NCBI RefSeq assembly: GCF_000002875.2 | Contig: NC_009409.2 | Location: 554,627-618,626, forward strand | Reading direction: 5' to 3' | DNA: 64,000 bases | Source of the DNA: Leishmania infantum JPCM5 | Lineage: Eukaryota; Euglenozoa; Kinetoplastea; Trypanosomatida; Trypanosomatidae | Shown: piece after piece, positions 11,227 through 21,837 of the stretch | Layout of the letters: each line of letters begins with the position of its first letter | Numbering within the stretch: position 1 is the first letter of the stretch | The notes under the pieces: generated by a model | Databases searched by the model: none | Seen by the model: the letters and a program-made list of their open reading frames with translations, nothing else | Told to the model about the DNA's origin: nothing | Program-made: the position numbers and the translations under genes

Positions 11227-13548
11227 TCAGTTGTCAACAGAGTCCACGAACTCTTGGAACTGCTTGTACGTAATGTCCCCGTTTTCGTCCTCGACACCGT
11301 CGAAAAGCAGAGACACCAGTGTATCCTCGTCATTCTTGTTCATGTTGAAGTGCAGTACAGTGTTGAGGGAGATGCGAAACGTGTTGCGGTTGAGTCTCGA
11401 ATTGGCGCTATGATCGCTCAACAAGCGAAACTGCTCTTGCACACTTCCCTTTCGCTGAATAAGCTTGAACTGCAGCACATCACGGAGCTGCTTGCGTCGC
11501 TGCTTCTCTTCGGAAGCGGTGGCGGCAAGTTTCAGCTGATCATTCTTGGTCATGTTTACGCTGCGGATAGACCGAGTTGTAAGGGAGGCCTCGTCCATCG
11601 AATCAGAAGAAACGTCCACAATTTGAAGGAAGTCGTCGTAGTTGATCACGCCATTGGTGCCAGGGGACAAGTTCTGCACAACCAGAAGCGCCTCTTCGTC
11701 AGTGATGCTGCAGCTGCACGCACGCAGAAACTCCTTCACCTGAGCGTAGCCAAGAGTGCCTTGTGGTGCAAGCGCAAGAAATGCCTCGTTTGCGCGAGAG
11801 AACTTAAGATTCAGCTGCTGCTTCAACAGCACCACGAGGCACTTGATGCGGTCCTCGGTGACGACCTTGTCAGTGCCATCGAGAATTCTCTGCGTTCCCG
11901 CGTCGAGGCCAGTGAGCAGGAATGGACGCCGATAAATTTCGATCACCCGACCTACCTGAAAATCATCAGGAGTGAATGGTACCGTGGTCCCATTCAGCAT
12001 GTCCTTTCGGTGCGCTCCCTTTGCAAGAAATCGGCCCCCCAACATGCCCGAATTTCGCTTCGGCTTTTCGAAGATCTCCAGCTCCCTGGTTTCACAATGA
12101 AATGAAACCACAAACTCTCTGCTTTCGTCGCCGGCAACAATCGGTTTGGCAAGCTTTGCGGAAAACTTCATCACTCGCCCAGATTCGCGCTGCGCCATCT
12201 CATCGTCGACCCTTGCCGGCTTGCCAACCAAAGAGAGCCAGTTGCTTCGCGTTTCACGCTCGCTACCGAACCCGTTCGGCGGAGGCGGGTAGAAGACCGA
12301 GGTCTGCTTCTTCGGTGTCTCAAAAGGGGCGATATCTATAGCGTCCCTGATGATTACCTGGTACTTCTCTCTGACGTAATTGCGGGTGAAAGAGTCACTG
12401 TCGTACACATAAAACGGCTTCCCGTAAATCATATATGTTTCGCCGACTTGAATATCCTCGGGGCACAAATAATCGTTTTTCATCAGCTTGCCGTACGTAT
12501 GCTGCTGATACCTGCTCTGCGTCAAGTCGGCGGACGGGTGTGGGATTCGCTGGCGGTGAATCAAGATCGGCCCTCCCCATCGGCCGCTGTTCTCTGGCCT
12601 ACGTTCGGCAATCTCAATTGTGTTGTTTTCCAGAAATACTCTAATGACACAGTAGTGTAAGTCACCGCTAAGGTTGCCGCGATCATCCCAGAGCGCCAAA
12701 TAGGTCAAATGCTCGTTGATCTTATTCTTCAAGAACTCCTTCGTGATTGCAATATCCTCTGTAGAATGCTTCGTGTAAATACCCGTTAGCTGCTGCTCGA
12801 TGGCGCGCTTGCGGTCCATATCGTCCGAGGTCACCACTCGTTTCGTCGACCTTTCCGCCGAGGCCGCAGCTGCGCGGCTGAAAGAATCCTGCGGAATGCT
12901 CTGCGCATCCGGAACGTCCTTCTCCAGAACCTCGCGAAAGTAACGGCGGCTCCGTTTGTCCATATCGACGATGTAGAACGTCTGGCCGTAAATGTTCACA
13001 GAATCCCCGATTCGAAAGTCACTAAGAAGAAGCAGATCATTAGGGTTCCGCATGTCTTTGGGAACCTGACGCCGAGAAAGGATTTTCGACTCACCCAGGC
13101 CGCTGTTCCTCTGGCCAATTTCAGTGATAGAAAGACTATCATCCTTTACAAAAAAGCTGATGCACACCTTGCGCACACGCTCTTTCTCTGCGCAGCTCTC
13201 TGAGACATCTTCGGTAAAGTACCCCAGCATTCGAACGACAAAATCATCTAAATCCTCTTTGGTGAAATCCTCAGAGAACCACCCCTTCCATACAGCCGCT
13301 TCGTCCTCGGCAGCAGCAGCCTCAGCGGCGGTGCGAGACATTTCGAATGGTTGGCCATTGTAGCAGTATTTTGTGTGAGGTGCGTGGTCTGTTTTCCTCT
13401 CGAGAAGCAAGTTATGGCTTTTTCTCAATGTGCTTCGATTGATGGGGTCGTCGTGAAAATCGGCGCCGATTGCCAACGGCAAATTTTCGCTTTGCGGTGC
13501 ATGTGCAAAGTGCTTCTCCGGCTGCGTTCGAGCAACACTGTTCTTCAT
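11227..13548 (-). CDS. EFHC/Rib72-like DM10 and EF-hand axonemal protein, 773 aa
   Basis: Three DM10 modules lie at about 105-205, 280-395 and 455-555. Each ends with the same pattern: an NSG tripeptide, GG or LG, a basic stretch, and then a VG/IGD..IYG..F strand. These are seen as RNSGLGESKILSRRQ, ENSGRWGGPILIHRQ and RNSGMLGGRFLAKGA. The C-terminal 200 residues carry EF-hand-like segments, one near 610-645 with TNGVINYDDFLQ and one at the end with DENGDITYKQFQEF. Triple DM10 plus EF-hands is the architecture of Chlamydomonas Rib72 and human EFHC1/2, inner proteins of the doublet microtubule ribbon. A flagellar axoneme role is therefore strongly suggested. EFHC1 and EFHC2 orthology is not separated here. 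Confidence 0.9.
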   Translation of the reverse strand: MKNSVARTQPEKHFAHAPQSENLPLAIGADFHDDPINRSTLRKSHNLLLERKTDHAPHTKYCYNGQPFEMSRTAAEAAAAEDEAAVWKGWFSEDFTKEDLDDFVVRMLGYFTEDVSESCAEKERVRKVCISFFVKDDSLSITEIGQRNSGLGESKILSRRQVPKDMRNPNDLLLLSDFRIGDSVNIYGQTFYIVDMDKRSRRYFREVLEKDVPDAQSIPQDSFSRAAAASAERSTKRVVTSDDMDRKRAIEQQLTGIYTKHSTEDIAITKEFLKNKINEHLTYLALWDDRGNLSGDLHYCVIRVFLENNTIEIAERRPENSGRWGGPILIHRQRIPHPSADLTQSRYQQHTYGKLMKNDYLCPEDIQVGETYMIYGKPFYVYDSDSFTRNYVREKYQVIIRDAIDIAPFETPKKQTSVFYPPPPNGFGSERETRSNWLSLVGKPARVDDEMAQRESGRVMKFSAKLAKPIVAGDESREFVVSFHCETRELEIFEKPKRNSGMLGGRFLAKGAHRKDMLNGTTVPFTPDDFQVGRVIEIYRRPFLLTGLDAGTQRILDGTDKVVTEDRIKCLVVLLKQQLNLKFSRANEAFLALAPQGTLGYAQVKEFLRACSCSITDEEALLVVQNLSPGTNGVINYDDFLQIVDVSSDSMDEASLTTRSIRSVNMTKNDQLKLAATASEEKQRRKQLRDVLQFKLIQRKGSVQEQFRLLSDHSANSRLNRNTFRISLNTVLHFNMNKNDEDTLVSLLFDGVEDENGDITYKQFQEFVDSVDN

Positions 13549-13828
13549 CTTTGTTGCGTTGCTTAACCGTCAGAGCTGCTTATCTACTCTTTGATTATCT
13601 ACTCCTATTGCTGTGTGCCAGAACGAGTGTGTATATGCCTTAGCAGACGTCAGAGCCTCAGTGTTTACAAGACAAAGAAAGCGATTTTGTAAGTTACTGC
13701 AATAAAAGCAAGAGCAGCATGACGATCCGAAAAGCGTGCTGAGAGCCCTCGACGGTGAAGACGATGCGCAGTGACAATACTTCTTCACCAGATCCTTTTT
13801 TTTTTCGCTGTACACGCTTTTGCCTTTC
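13549..13828. other. Short spacer 5' of the axonemal gene
   Basis: No gene seen. A T-rich run near 13796-13806 on the plus strand abuts the left end of the SIDER-like copy. Read on the minus strand it would be an A-run just past the element's 3' end, compatible with a retroposon poly(A) remnant. Confidence 0.4.
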
Positions 13829-14376
13829 AACGCGTGTATTTCTCTGCCATACAGCATGGGCACAACGCCCCTTCCTCCCTCCCACCCGGCCCAGCCACAG
13901 GCCCCCACACCGCGTGGCGCCAAGCAGCCGTAGACACGCGCCGCTGCAGAAATGCGCCGACCCAGTCAGCGAAGCGCGGCCTCCGCCCCAGACCCTCTAC
14001 CCGCCCTCCCCGCTCCGCAAGGTCGCCCCTCACGGCCGCTCGCCTTGTGCCCGGTCGCCACGTCGCGCATCCCTCAGGGCGCCTCGGGCTCCCCGAGCCA
14101 GGGCGCGGTGAGGGCCGGGTGAGATACGTTCGGGTCAGGGCGGCATACTGCCCATCATATGGTTCGCACAAACACGTTCACAGCTGCAGGCCTCCCCCAC
14201 GCAGCGCCATCCAGGACATGACCGCCGACACCCGTAGCGATAAATCGCTCTGACTTCGCTACGTCGTAGGTACCTGACCCTGGCACCACGAGGGGTGGTC
14301 CGGCACTGACAGGGATAGGGGGAGGGGCTGCCTGGCTTCCCCGCAGAGAGTGGGCACTGAACCCTGGATGCCACAC
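13829..14376 (-). mobile_element. SIDER-like retroposon, copy 3 (full length)
   Basis: About 548 bp, the same boundaries as the 7.4-kb copy with a handful of substitutions, for example GCTCCGCAAGG for GCCCCGCAGGG. It lies between the cyclin stop (14769) and the axonemal gene start, so it is probably inside the cyclin 3' UTR. On the minus strand an A-run of about ten follows its end by roughly 25 nt. Confidence 0.7.
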
Positions 14377-14768
14377 TGAGGTGTCTCTCGTCGTCAAGGT
14401 TTCTTTAGATGCTGTAGTGGCAAAACAACTCGAGAAGCGGCAGTGAGGGTGAAGTCAAGCGACCCCACCCTTTTGCGTTTCTTTCATGCTGCCGTGTTTC
14501 GAAAATAACACCGACAAAGGTATGCTGAGTAATAGATGAGTACGGCATAAAAAGAGAAAAATGGTAGGGTACCACCAAAGGGTAATCACTTTTGACTAAT
14601 CTAAGAAAAAAAGACTACCCTGAAAACATGAGCTGTGTAAGAGGGAAAATATGACTAAGATTCAGAGAGAAAACTAGTCAGTCTAACTCTATAGTATACT
14701 GTAAAAAAAAGCGAGTTCCACGGTTGTGACACTACTACGAAAGCAGACACTAGAAGGAGATCGATCCT
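14377..14768. other. Cyclin 3' flank
   Basis: AT-richer than the rest of the window, with short AAAAAA and TAG-rich segments. No gene seen. Probably the proximal 3' UTR of the cyclin. Confidence 0.5.
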
Positions 14769-15698
14769 TCACGCAGAAGCTGAAATGAAAGGAAATTCCA
14801 AAGATGCTACGCAATCGTACTCGCTAGAAGAGTATTTGCGTCGCACCGCCTGAAGGCGCGAAGAGCCACTGCACAAACGCTGAGTGAACGGGAGAAGCTG
14901 CTCAGTGACAGGCTGAAGCTCCTCAAATCCGATACCCTGTGCAAACGGAGATACTTCAATCTCCCAGAGACCTTGGAGTGAAATTACACCCTTGGACCTG
15001 TTGTAGCGAATCAAAAATGCTCCTAAAAGAACAGCCCCTGCTGCAATGCGCGACGGAAGGAACTGCAGGAGTGGATAACAGTGCGCAGCGCTCTCCAAAA
15101 ACAGAAACGTGGCGTGACGCACTGCAGGCGCCATGTGGCAGCTCTCCAACAGTCGACAAGTTATCGGATACGTCGTGGGAACAGTAAACTTAAACCGGAG
15201 GGTGGTAACAACGTCGAACTCCATGTCGATTACCTCCCTTGAGGTGTACGTGTTAGCTGTCACGGCGACGCAGTCATTCACCGTTGGTGGCCAGATTTCT
15301 TCGTGCTTAGCCGCAACCAAGATAGCTGTAACGCCCACCAGCTGCAGCTTTGTACGCGGGATACTGTAGAAAAAAAGGAATCTATCAATGATATCTACGG
15401 CGAGAAAAAACGTTTCAGGATGAAGTTTGAACTCTGTGACGACATCAATCAGCCAATCTATCAGGATTTTACGCATGCGGTCAGTGACCTCCGACTGGCG
15501 GCTCATGTACATTCGCTCACTGTAAACCACGCGCTCCACCTCCAAGAAGTATGTCAGGATTTCGGAGCCATATTCCGACACAAAACGCGATTCATTAGTC
15601 AGCGGTGTTGGGGGTTGAGCGGCAGGCTTCTGATAGGGTTCGCGAACTAGATTGGTCTGGTTCGAGAGAGGAATCCTCATTCGCGGTGGGACCGCCAT
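14769..15698 (-). CDS. A/B-type (mitotic-like) cyclin, 309 aa
   Basis: The cyclin box begins near residue 40. The signature MRKILIDWLIDV at 75-86 equals the MRAILxDWL motif of A/B cyclins, which contact the CDK C-helix. Further conserved pieces follow: DRFL, QLVGVTAILVAAKHEE and a second cyclin fold from about 165 with FLPSRIAAGAVLLG. The N-terminus is short, yet residues 8-16 (RIPLSNQTN) fit a destruction box RxxLxxxxN, pointing to APC/C-dependent turnover in mitosis. It should act as the regulatory subunit of a CRK kinase. Trypanosomatids have several such cyclins (CYC3/CYC6-type, CYC1/CYCA), and I cannot choose among them. Start ATG at 15698 is clear. Confidence 0.9.
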   Translation of the reverse strand: MAVPPRMRIPLSNQTNLVREPYQKPAAQPPTPLTNESRFVSEYGSEILTYFLEVERVVYSERMYMSRQSEVTDRMRKILIDWLIDVVTEFKLHPETFFLAVDIIDRFLFFYSIPRTKLQLVGVTAILVAAKHEEIWPPTVNDCVAVTANTYTSREVIDMEFDVVTTLRFKFTVPTTYPITCRLLESCHMAPAVRHATFLFLESAAHCYPLLQFLPSRIAAGAVLLGAFLIRYNRSKGVISLQGLWEIEVSPFAQGIGFEELQPVTEQLLPFTQRLCSGSSRLQAVRRKYSSSEYDCVASLEFPFISASA

Positions 15699-16199
15699 TT
15701 TGACCGCCGTGCTTCTATGCTATCGAGTGTGCTGCATTGTTGTGAGCAATCACAGTTGTGTTGAATAAACAAAAGAAGGCAAGTGGGGTAAAGAGCACGA
15801 GTAGAGCGCATCGCTTAAACATGTCAAATGTGAATTGTCAAGAATGTGGATCACAGCTGTCACCCTCGATTCCTCCCTTACGGTTGCGACTCTTGCTCTT
15901 TTCATTTATTTTCGTTTTTCCAGGCATTTAAAGACTCGCTTCAAGTGTGATGATTCAGTGGAATAGGTTAAACCCATCGATCGGGTCCCTTAGTACACAA
16001 GATAAAAAGCTAATACATCTATGAGCACATCACCTAGAAGTTGCAAGCTTTCATACGAGAAAGTTCAGCTCCCTGACGCTTTGAAAATCAGATACAGTTT
16101 ATCATACTTCACCTCCATTGTGGCTGACAGCATTTTCTTGCCACGGTGTCCCTGCCCCAAATTCCGGCCCCACAGAAGACGTTGGTTTTCCTTTTTTCT
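15699..16199. other. Spacer upstream of the cyclin
   Basis: No gene seen. AT-richer sequence with T-runs near 15895-15920, possibly including the cyclin leader. Confidence 0.45.
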
Positions 16200-16730
16200 T
16201 CTTTCAATGTCTCCGTCCGGCCATAAAGCATGAGCTGAAATCCACACTACCCGGCCTGTCGCAGCCCCCATTTTGTGGCGCCAAGCAGCCGCAGACACGC
16301 GTCACGGCAATGCGCCGACCCAGCCAGCTGAGCACGGCTTCCTCACACACACTCCACCAACCACCCCCCGCACCGCAGGTCACCCCCACAGCCGCCCCCG
16401 CCATCCCGCGCACCCCCTGCAGTAGCCAAGGCCCCAAACTAGTAGGCGATGAGGGCCGAAGGAGATACTTCCAAGCCAGGTTGGCACTTCGCCCGTCACA
16501 CAAGTGGCAAAAGCGCGTTCACAGTAGCAGGTCTCCCCGACACAACGCCATCCAAGACATGGCACCACCGACATCAACAGAAATGAGTCGCGCCAACCCC
16601 CCTGCGCCTCAGACACTTCGGGCTGCAACCGCCAGAAGCTGCCCGGCATTGGCGCGCAGAAGGGGGCTGTTTGCATTTCCGGCGGGGTGGCCCCCGGTCC
16701 CGAACACCACGCCAGGGTTCCCACCGCCCC
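16200..16730 (-). mobile_element. Diverged SIDER-like copy
   Basis: It follows the same order of blocks as the five near-identical copies, with many substitutions and small indels. CCATAAAGCATG matches CCATACAGCATG. TGGCGCCAAGCAGCCGCAGA, AATGCGCCGACCCAGCC, GATGAGGGCCGAAGGAGATA and CGTTCACAGTAGCAGG are also recognisable. It ends at about 16730 without the terminal CCTGGATACCAC being clear. It is an older or different subfamily member, which makes the near identity of the other five look recent. Confidence 0.55.
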
Positions 16731-18841
16731 AGCGATTTCTTTAGAGGCTGTGGGGGCGAACACCCTCCCTATTCCCTTGCGCATTCAGAGGCGTCTTCGG
16801 CCAGAAGCCGCCCACCCCCTTCCAGCTGAGGATACTTGTAACCGAAGCTTCGGCTTTTTCAAACAACCCAAGAAACCATAAACAGCATCCCCGCCGTTAT
16901 TTTTCCAGCACCCCACGCAAGAGCAGGACGCAACAACCGACCCCCCCCCCATCAAATCCGTTTTCATTACATCCCTCGCCCCCCCCCTGCCCTTGAGCGT
17001 CGCTTTTTCGCGCTAACAAAGCCCACCACCGCACCCATGCGAAGGCGACTTTCCAGCACAAGCAAACAGGAAACCTCGCTTTTATCCCGCGACGCTTTAC
17101 TTAGCTCAAATGGTATCGTCTCTTCACTTTCCTTTGACACGAGAAGCACCCACAGCCACCTGTGAGTTAACCGCGGCAAAACTGCGGGTTTTTACGCCAT
17201 GGAAGTTTTCTGGCCCAGGATTCGGTTCCTTTCCGGCGCCGCTTCGCCAGCGACACGGGCTAGGAACACACGCCGGCTTTCATTACCTTGGGCCGGATGA
17301 CCAAATATGAAAGACGATTGGTTTGGCTTTCGCGAGCGCACATGAGGCTGCTACCCCTAAATGCTTTTTTCGAAATGCAGACACCCGCCTTTTACTAAAC
17401 AGCGCCCTGCAACCGCGCCAGAAAAGGGGGAATAGCGTTACCCAACACCGCGCCAGAGAGAGAGTGATACCTCCGCCCGAATAAGCACAAAAGCAGACCC
17501 GACAAGCAACCTTGCAAGGACAGAAAGACGATCATGACACCCAAAGAAATTGCTCCTGGGCCTTTCGTGTGCGCAGTAAAAGGGCACATGCCGACATTCA
17601 TCTTTTGTGAAAAAGGCCTTTTTGCGCCGTCAAAGACATAACCAAATTCCCCCGCAAGTATAAGCGAGCGAAAACGCCAGGGATGCGCGAAACCCTGGCA
17701 GCCCCCTGGCGCACACCAATCTGTGGGCACAGAGGTCTTAAATTTGATTGCATTACTTGTGCCAGCGCAATTGTTAAATTTCCTGCCCTTAGCATATTTT
17801 AGCGCAAAGCAATACGGAGAATAAGCCTTTAGTTTTCAAGGAACCAACAGCTTTTGTCCCCCAGCAATTTTCCACACAGCGGTATAAAAAACGTATATAA
17901 TAAGAGCAGATGAACGTTAAATGTTATACCCCTTGCGATGCGCACCGCATTCGCAAACTCGCTCAAAGAAGCAAAAATTGCGCCACTGGGGTTAGAAAAT
18001 CACACACAATCTCGGCGTGGGGAAGGGGGTTTTTCGATACGTGAAAAAGAAAAGCCCGGCGACCCCCAGGGGACACCCTCGCCGCCGCTTCGTTGCACCC
18101 AGGAAAGCGCTTCTCGCCACAAAAGCGGAAACGCCTTGCTTAGGCAAGCCCCACGTCCCATTTTTCAAGCGCAGGGGGGGGGGGCATGCGGCTTTTTCTT
18201 CGAAAGGTGGTGGGCCTTTCGCCCTTTCCAGGGGATCCCAAGGCCATACCGGCCACCCCGTGCGTAACCTTACGGCGCATTTGCGAGATTTCTTTCCCAA
18301 CATGAAAAACAACAATCTTTTGCCGAAACTGGGAAGATCGTTTTTTTTGACCGTGTGCATGTTTATGGGCGCCACAGTACGACCATCATCTGCTACTAAT
18401 ATCGGAACGAATGATTACCGCAAGCGTCCGTAGTGTGACGCCCCAAACCGCACAACCAGCCCCCCGTTTGTTTTATTGTCTAGGCGGTTTTCCGTTTAAA
18501 AACCCTTGGAAAGTTTTCGCTAACTTTACCGTTTCCCAAAAGGATCTTTGGGCTGGGCATCGTTGCTGGGGTCGTCTCCTGCTCTGATTTTTCCGCTTCG
18601 TTGCCGCTCTTGAGAACCTTGCTCGAACACGAGAAAAAACCACCGCCTTTACACCTTAAACCGGTCCGCCTGGCGTCCCTCCTCGGTTTCCTGTAGGCTT
18701 TCGGCTTCCGCCGCTTCGCTCAATGGGCAAGAACATTGCCCGGGCCAGCCTTCCCCCAGGGCCGCGGTCGCCTCTTTTTTCGGGGCCCCGAACCTACGCC
18801 CCAGAAAAGCCACCCCCCCCACCCCGACCACCCACCGCCGC
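16731..18841. other. Gene-free block of atypical composition
   Basis: Two kilobases with no protein signal on either strand. It is crowded with short homopolymers (for example C9 near 16940, C9 near 16980, G10 near 18175 and T8 near 18341) and doubled-letter stretches unlike the CA/GA microsatellite spacers elsewhere. No motif, transposase or RNA gene is recognised. It could be low-accuracy consensus in a repeat-flanked gap, or genuine unrelated DNA. Confidence 0.45.
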
Positions 18842-19250
18842 AACAGGCCCCCACACCGCGTGGCGCCAAGCAGCCGTAGACACGCGCCGCTGCAGAAATG
18901 CGCCGACCCAGTCAGCGAAGCGCGGCCTCCGCCCCAGACCCTCTACCCGCCCTCCCCGCCCCGCAGGGTCGCCCCTCACGGCCGCTCGCCTTGTGCCCGG
19001 TCGCCACGTCGCGCATCCCTCGGGGCGCCTCGGGCTCCCCGAGCCAGGGCGCGGTGAGGGCCGGGTGAGATACGTTCGGGTCAGGGCGGCATACTGCCCA
19101 TCATATGGTTCGCACAAACACGTTCACAGCTGCAGGCCTCCCCCACGCAGCGCCATCCAGGACATGACCGCCGACACCCGTAGCGATAAATCGCTCTGAC
19201 TTCGCTACGTCGTAGGTGCCTGACCCTGGCGACACGAGGGGTGGTCCGGG
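18842..19250 (-). mobile_element. SIDER-like retroposon, copy 4 (truncated)
   Basis: Nearly identical to the other copies until GGGGTGGTCCG near 19249, where the match stops. The last 120 bp or so of the family, which is the 5' part if sense is minus, are missing. The match ends abruptly in G-rich sequence of unusual composition, so this edge is either a real truncation or an assembly junction. Confidence 0.65.
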
Positions 19251-20089
19251 GTAAAAGGGGGGCTTTGGGAATGGCCGCGTTTCGGGGGCAGCAGAGCCGC
19301 CTTTTTTCTGCTGGATAGGGGGTTTCCGGTGAAGAAAAAGGCGTGCGCTCTAGGAAAGGGGCGCTCTGCGGATGAAAAGGGTTTGGTCGGCGGGCGCTGT
19401 CGGGGCCTTTTGGGCTTTCGGCGTAGGAGCCCAGCGCGGGGGCGGCCAGCGTGGCTGGGTGCCGTTTGGTGCTGGTGGCGGGGGTCTTCGGCGGTCTTTG
19501 GGGGCTTTGGTGGGGTGATGTCGTGTTCGGCTGCTGTTTGGCGGGGGGGGGGTGTTCGCGGTTTCTCTGGGGTTCGTGGGTGCTTGCTTTTCGCGCGGCG
19601 GGGTGCTTGCGTTGGGGGGTGGGGGCCGCGCGGGCTTGGCGGTTTTCGGCTTTTCGTGGCGGGGGTAGTTTGCGCCGGCCCGCGCTGGTTTTTCTTGCGC
19701 CAGGGGGCGGGGTTGGCCTGCTCCAGGGCGCGCGAAAGGGGCGCCCCCCCTTTTTTCGCCTTTGGGGTGGCTCGCTGCCTTGGTGGCTCTCTGTGGCGCG
19801 TTTTTCTTTTCCGGTCTTTCTCGCCCGCCCCTTTTCTTTTGTTTGCGTTCCCCTGGGGGGGGGGGTTGCCGGTGGCGGGGCCGCCACCGGCTTTCCCCGT
19901 GGGGCGCCCCGAGCCGCGGGGTGGCCCGGCCACCCGTCGGCGCACCCGCGAGGCACTTCAGCCACGTCAGGAGGACAAAGCGGGCGCCGTGGGCAGGGCA
20001 GGGGGGGGGGGAAAGCATTTTCCAGGGCGGTCGCGCCGCGTTTGCGCAGTCTCCTCGCGGGTCTCCGGGCACTGGCTATTGCTTGTCGG
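19251..20089. other. G-skewed gene-free block
   Basis: Strongly G-rich on the plus strand, with many G and T homopolymers (for example G11 near 19855 and G10 near 20008). Minus-strand frames are open across it but encode only K, R, P, A and T-rich low-complexity sequence, so they are not proteins. It directly replaces the rest of an O-methyltransferase whose start is at its right edge. Confidence 0.5.
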
Positions 20090-20425
20090 CGATAATGTCG
20101 AGTGCTCGCCTCTTCCTGGTGGACGGGACGCTGCATGAACGCCGCCGCTGGGCCTTCGATGGAATCGATGTTCTCTAGGCCGTGGGGGCGATGCCTGCGA
20201 ACGCGCGCGGGCGTCAGTGCTGTGACGCCAAGGAAGACACCGACCTCCACGACGCGCTTCGCGCCGAGCGTCTCGCATAACCAAGCGAGGAACTGGTTAC
20301 TCGTCGGAAGACGTCGCCATGCTGGGTTGCTCCAGCTGCTGGCTGAAGCGCAGCTGTGCATGGGGCCTCACGGTTTGCCACCCGCGCCTTGCGACGCTCC
20401 ATATTTGCTGCGGGTTCACGGCTGC
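20090..20425 (-). pseudogene. O-methyltransferase family 3 relic, truncated and frameshifted
   Basis: The minus strand between about 20425 and 20090 resembles the start of a class I (caffeoyl-CoA type) SAM-dependent O-methyltransferase. The best piece follows the ATG at 20361: NQFLAWLCETLGAKRVVEVG and then VFLGVTALT, the pre-motif helix and SAM-binding motif I. The sequence just before it (NREAPCTAALQ) is in another frame, and the following ARALPA-like stretch is also disrupted. At least two frame changes are therefore present, and all later motifs are absent because odd G-rich DNA follows. Real decay and sequencing error cannot be separated without reads. Confidence 0.6.
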
Positions 20426-21837
20426 TGACGATACAGAGAGGTCGAGGGCCGCTGAACTGGAGACCTAAAAGGCGACTCAAGTGATGTGCTGCGTGCCTGT
20501 CAACGAAGACGGTGTGGCAACGCACCTTGCAGGCATCAGCGCACGCAGAAAAAAGGGAGAGGGCGAAGTGAGGCGCAAGTAGGAAGGAGTGCGCGATGCA
20601 GTATGGGGTACACGCGGTGCTCCTCACAGTCGCTGAGGCACCATGCTTGATGTGTGCACGATGCAGCCTGGGAAAGGGTTCAGCGCAGCGCGACGGAGAC
20701 ATGGATGGGGGGGGGAGAGGGTCCGCCAAGAGAGCTCGCGACGCTGCACGCGCGCCACTCCCTGTTCTCCCAAGTCTGTCATACTTCGGGCAATTTCTTT
20801 TGCTTGCCGCGCACACACGCGTGCCGAGGAAGCGGGAGACGGAGAGTCTCGGCCGCTCGGCGTACGCGCAGACACACCGACACGTAACCAAACAAAAAGA
20901 AACATAAGGGAGGGGGCGGGGGAGATTCGACTTTGGTAAACGAAGAACATCAGATGTAAGGAGTCCTAGTCGTAGCCGTAGGGGGAGGGGGAGGAACAGA
21001 AAGAACAGCAGCAGCAAACAGAGAAGGCGATGACAATGCACTTCAACGAGTCCACACACACACACACGAATATAGTCGCCCACCTCAGCACACTCAACAG
21101 GCAGATTTGCACCCCTGGGTATGTGTATGTGTGCGTGTACGTGCGCGCGCGATGCTGTGGACCTCTCTCTACACAAGAGCGCTACGTCAAGGCTTGGCAA
21201 GCGAATCATGGGAAAAAGGGTGTATGCAGGTGGGCGGGGAGAGGGGAGAGCACCTGCTCGATACCATGTGCCTGCATCTCACGACTGAAGATATGCGAGG
21301 ATGGGAGGAGGGGGGAGAGGGGAAGCCGAAGAGACTGGCATATGGATACGTGTATAAAAAGAAAAATGCTTAATTAGAGAAGAGATGCCATCCGAGCGTG
21401 TGCGTGGACGTCGACGGTTTTGCGTGCGTGCTGACGGTGGGAGGAGGAGCGGTGAGAAGGGGGCGGCTCGGGCCCACGCGTACCAGCAGAGATCCAGTAG
21501 AATCGAAAGAGTTGTGCACGCTCGCAGAGTTGGGCACGGTGTGCGTATGATAGGGAGCCGGTGCGGGTCAGGGCGGCAGCGCGACGTGGGGGGTGGGGGA
21601 AAGGACAGCGAGTAAGAAGCCCGTGCGCTTTTCCTCACCTTGCCTGCGCGCGGATTTATGCACAAGTACGTGAAGGTGGCGGTGGATGCTAGGAAATCGA
21701 CAGCAGCAGACGAGTTCCCGGTGTGAGAACCAAGATGAGGCACTCACACAAGACACACACGCATGGTCTTAAAGACAGAAGAGGAGATACTGTTGCACCA
21801 GTGCACACTACACATATATGTGTGCAGCATTCACCTC
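20426..21837. other. Intergenic spacer
   Basis: No gene seen. Contains CA/TG repeats near 21053-21066 and 21120-21150. The long minus-strand open frame across 20450-21200 is spacer-like (runs of L, C, V, S and P) with no motif. Probably the 3' UTR of the calpain-like gene plus the leader of the former O-methyltransferase gene. Confidence 0.5.

Noticed and set aside
19205..20072. Long overlapping open frames on both strands in the G-rich block
   Set aside because: Very high GC removes stop codons in all frames; residues are low-complexity K, R, P, A and G.
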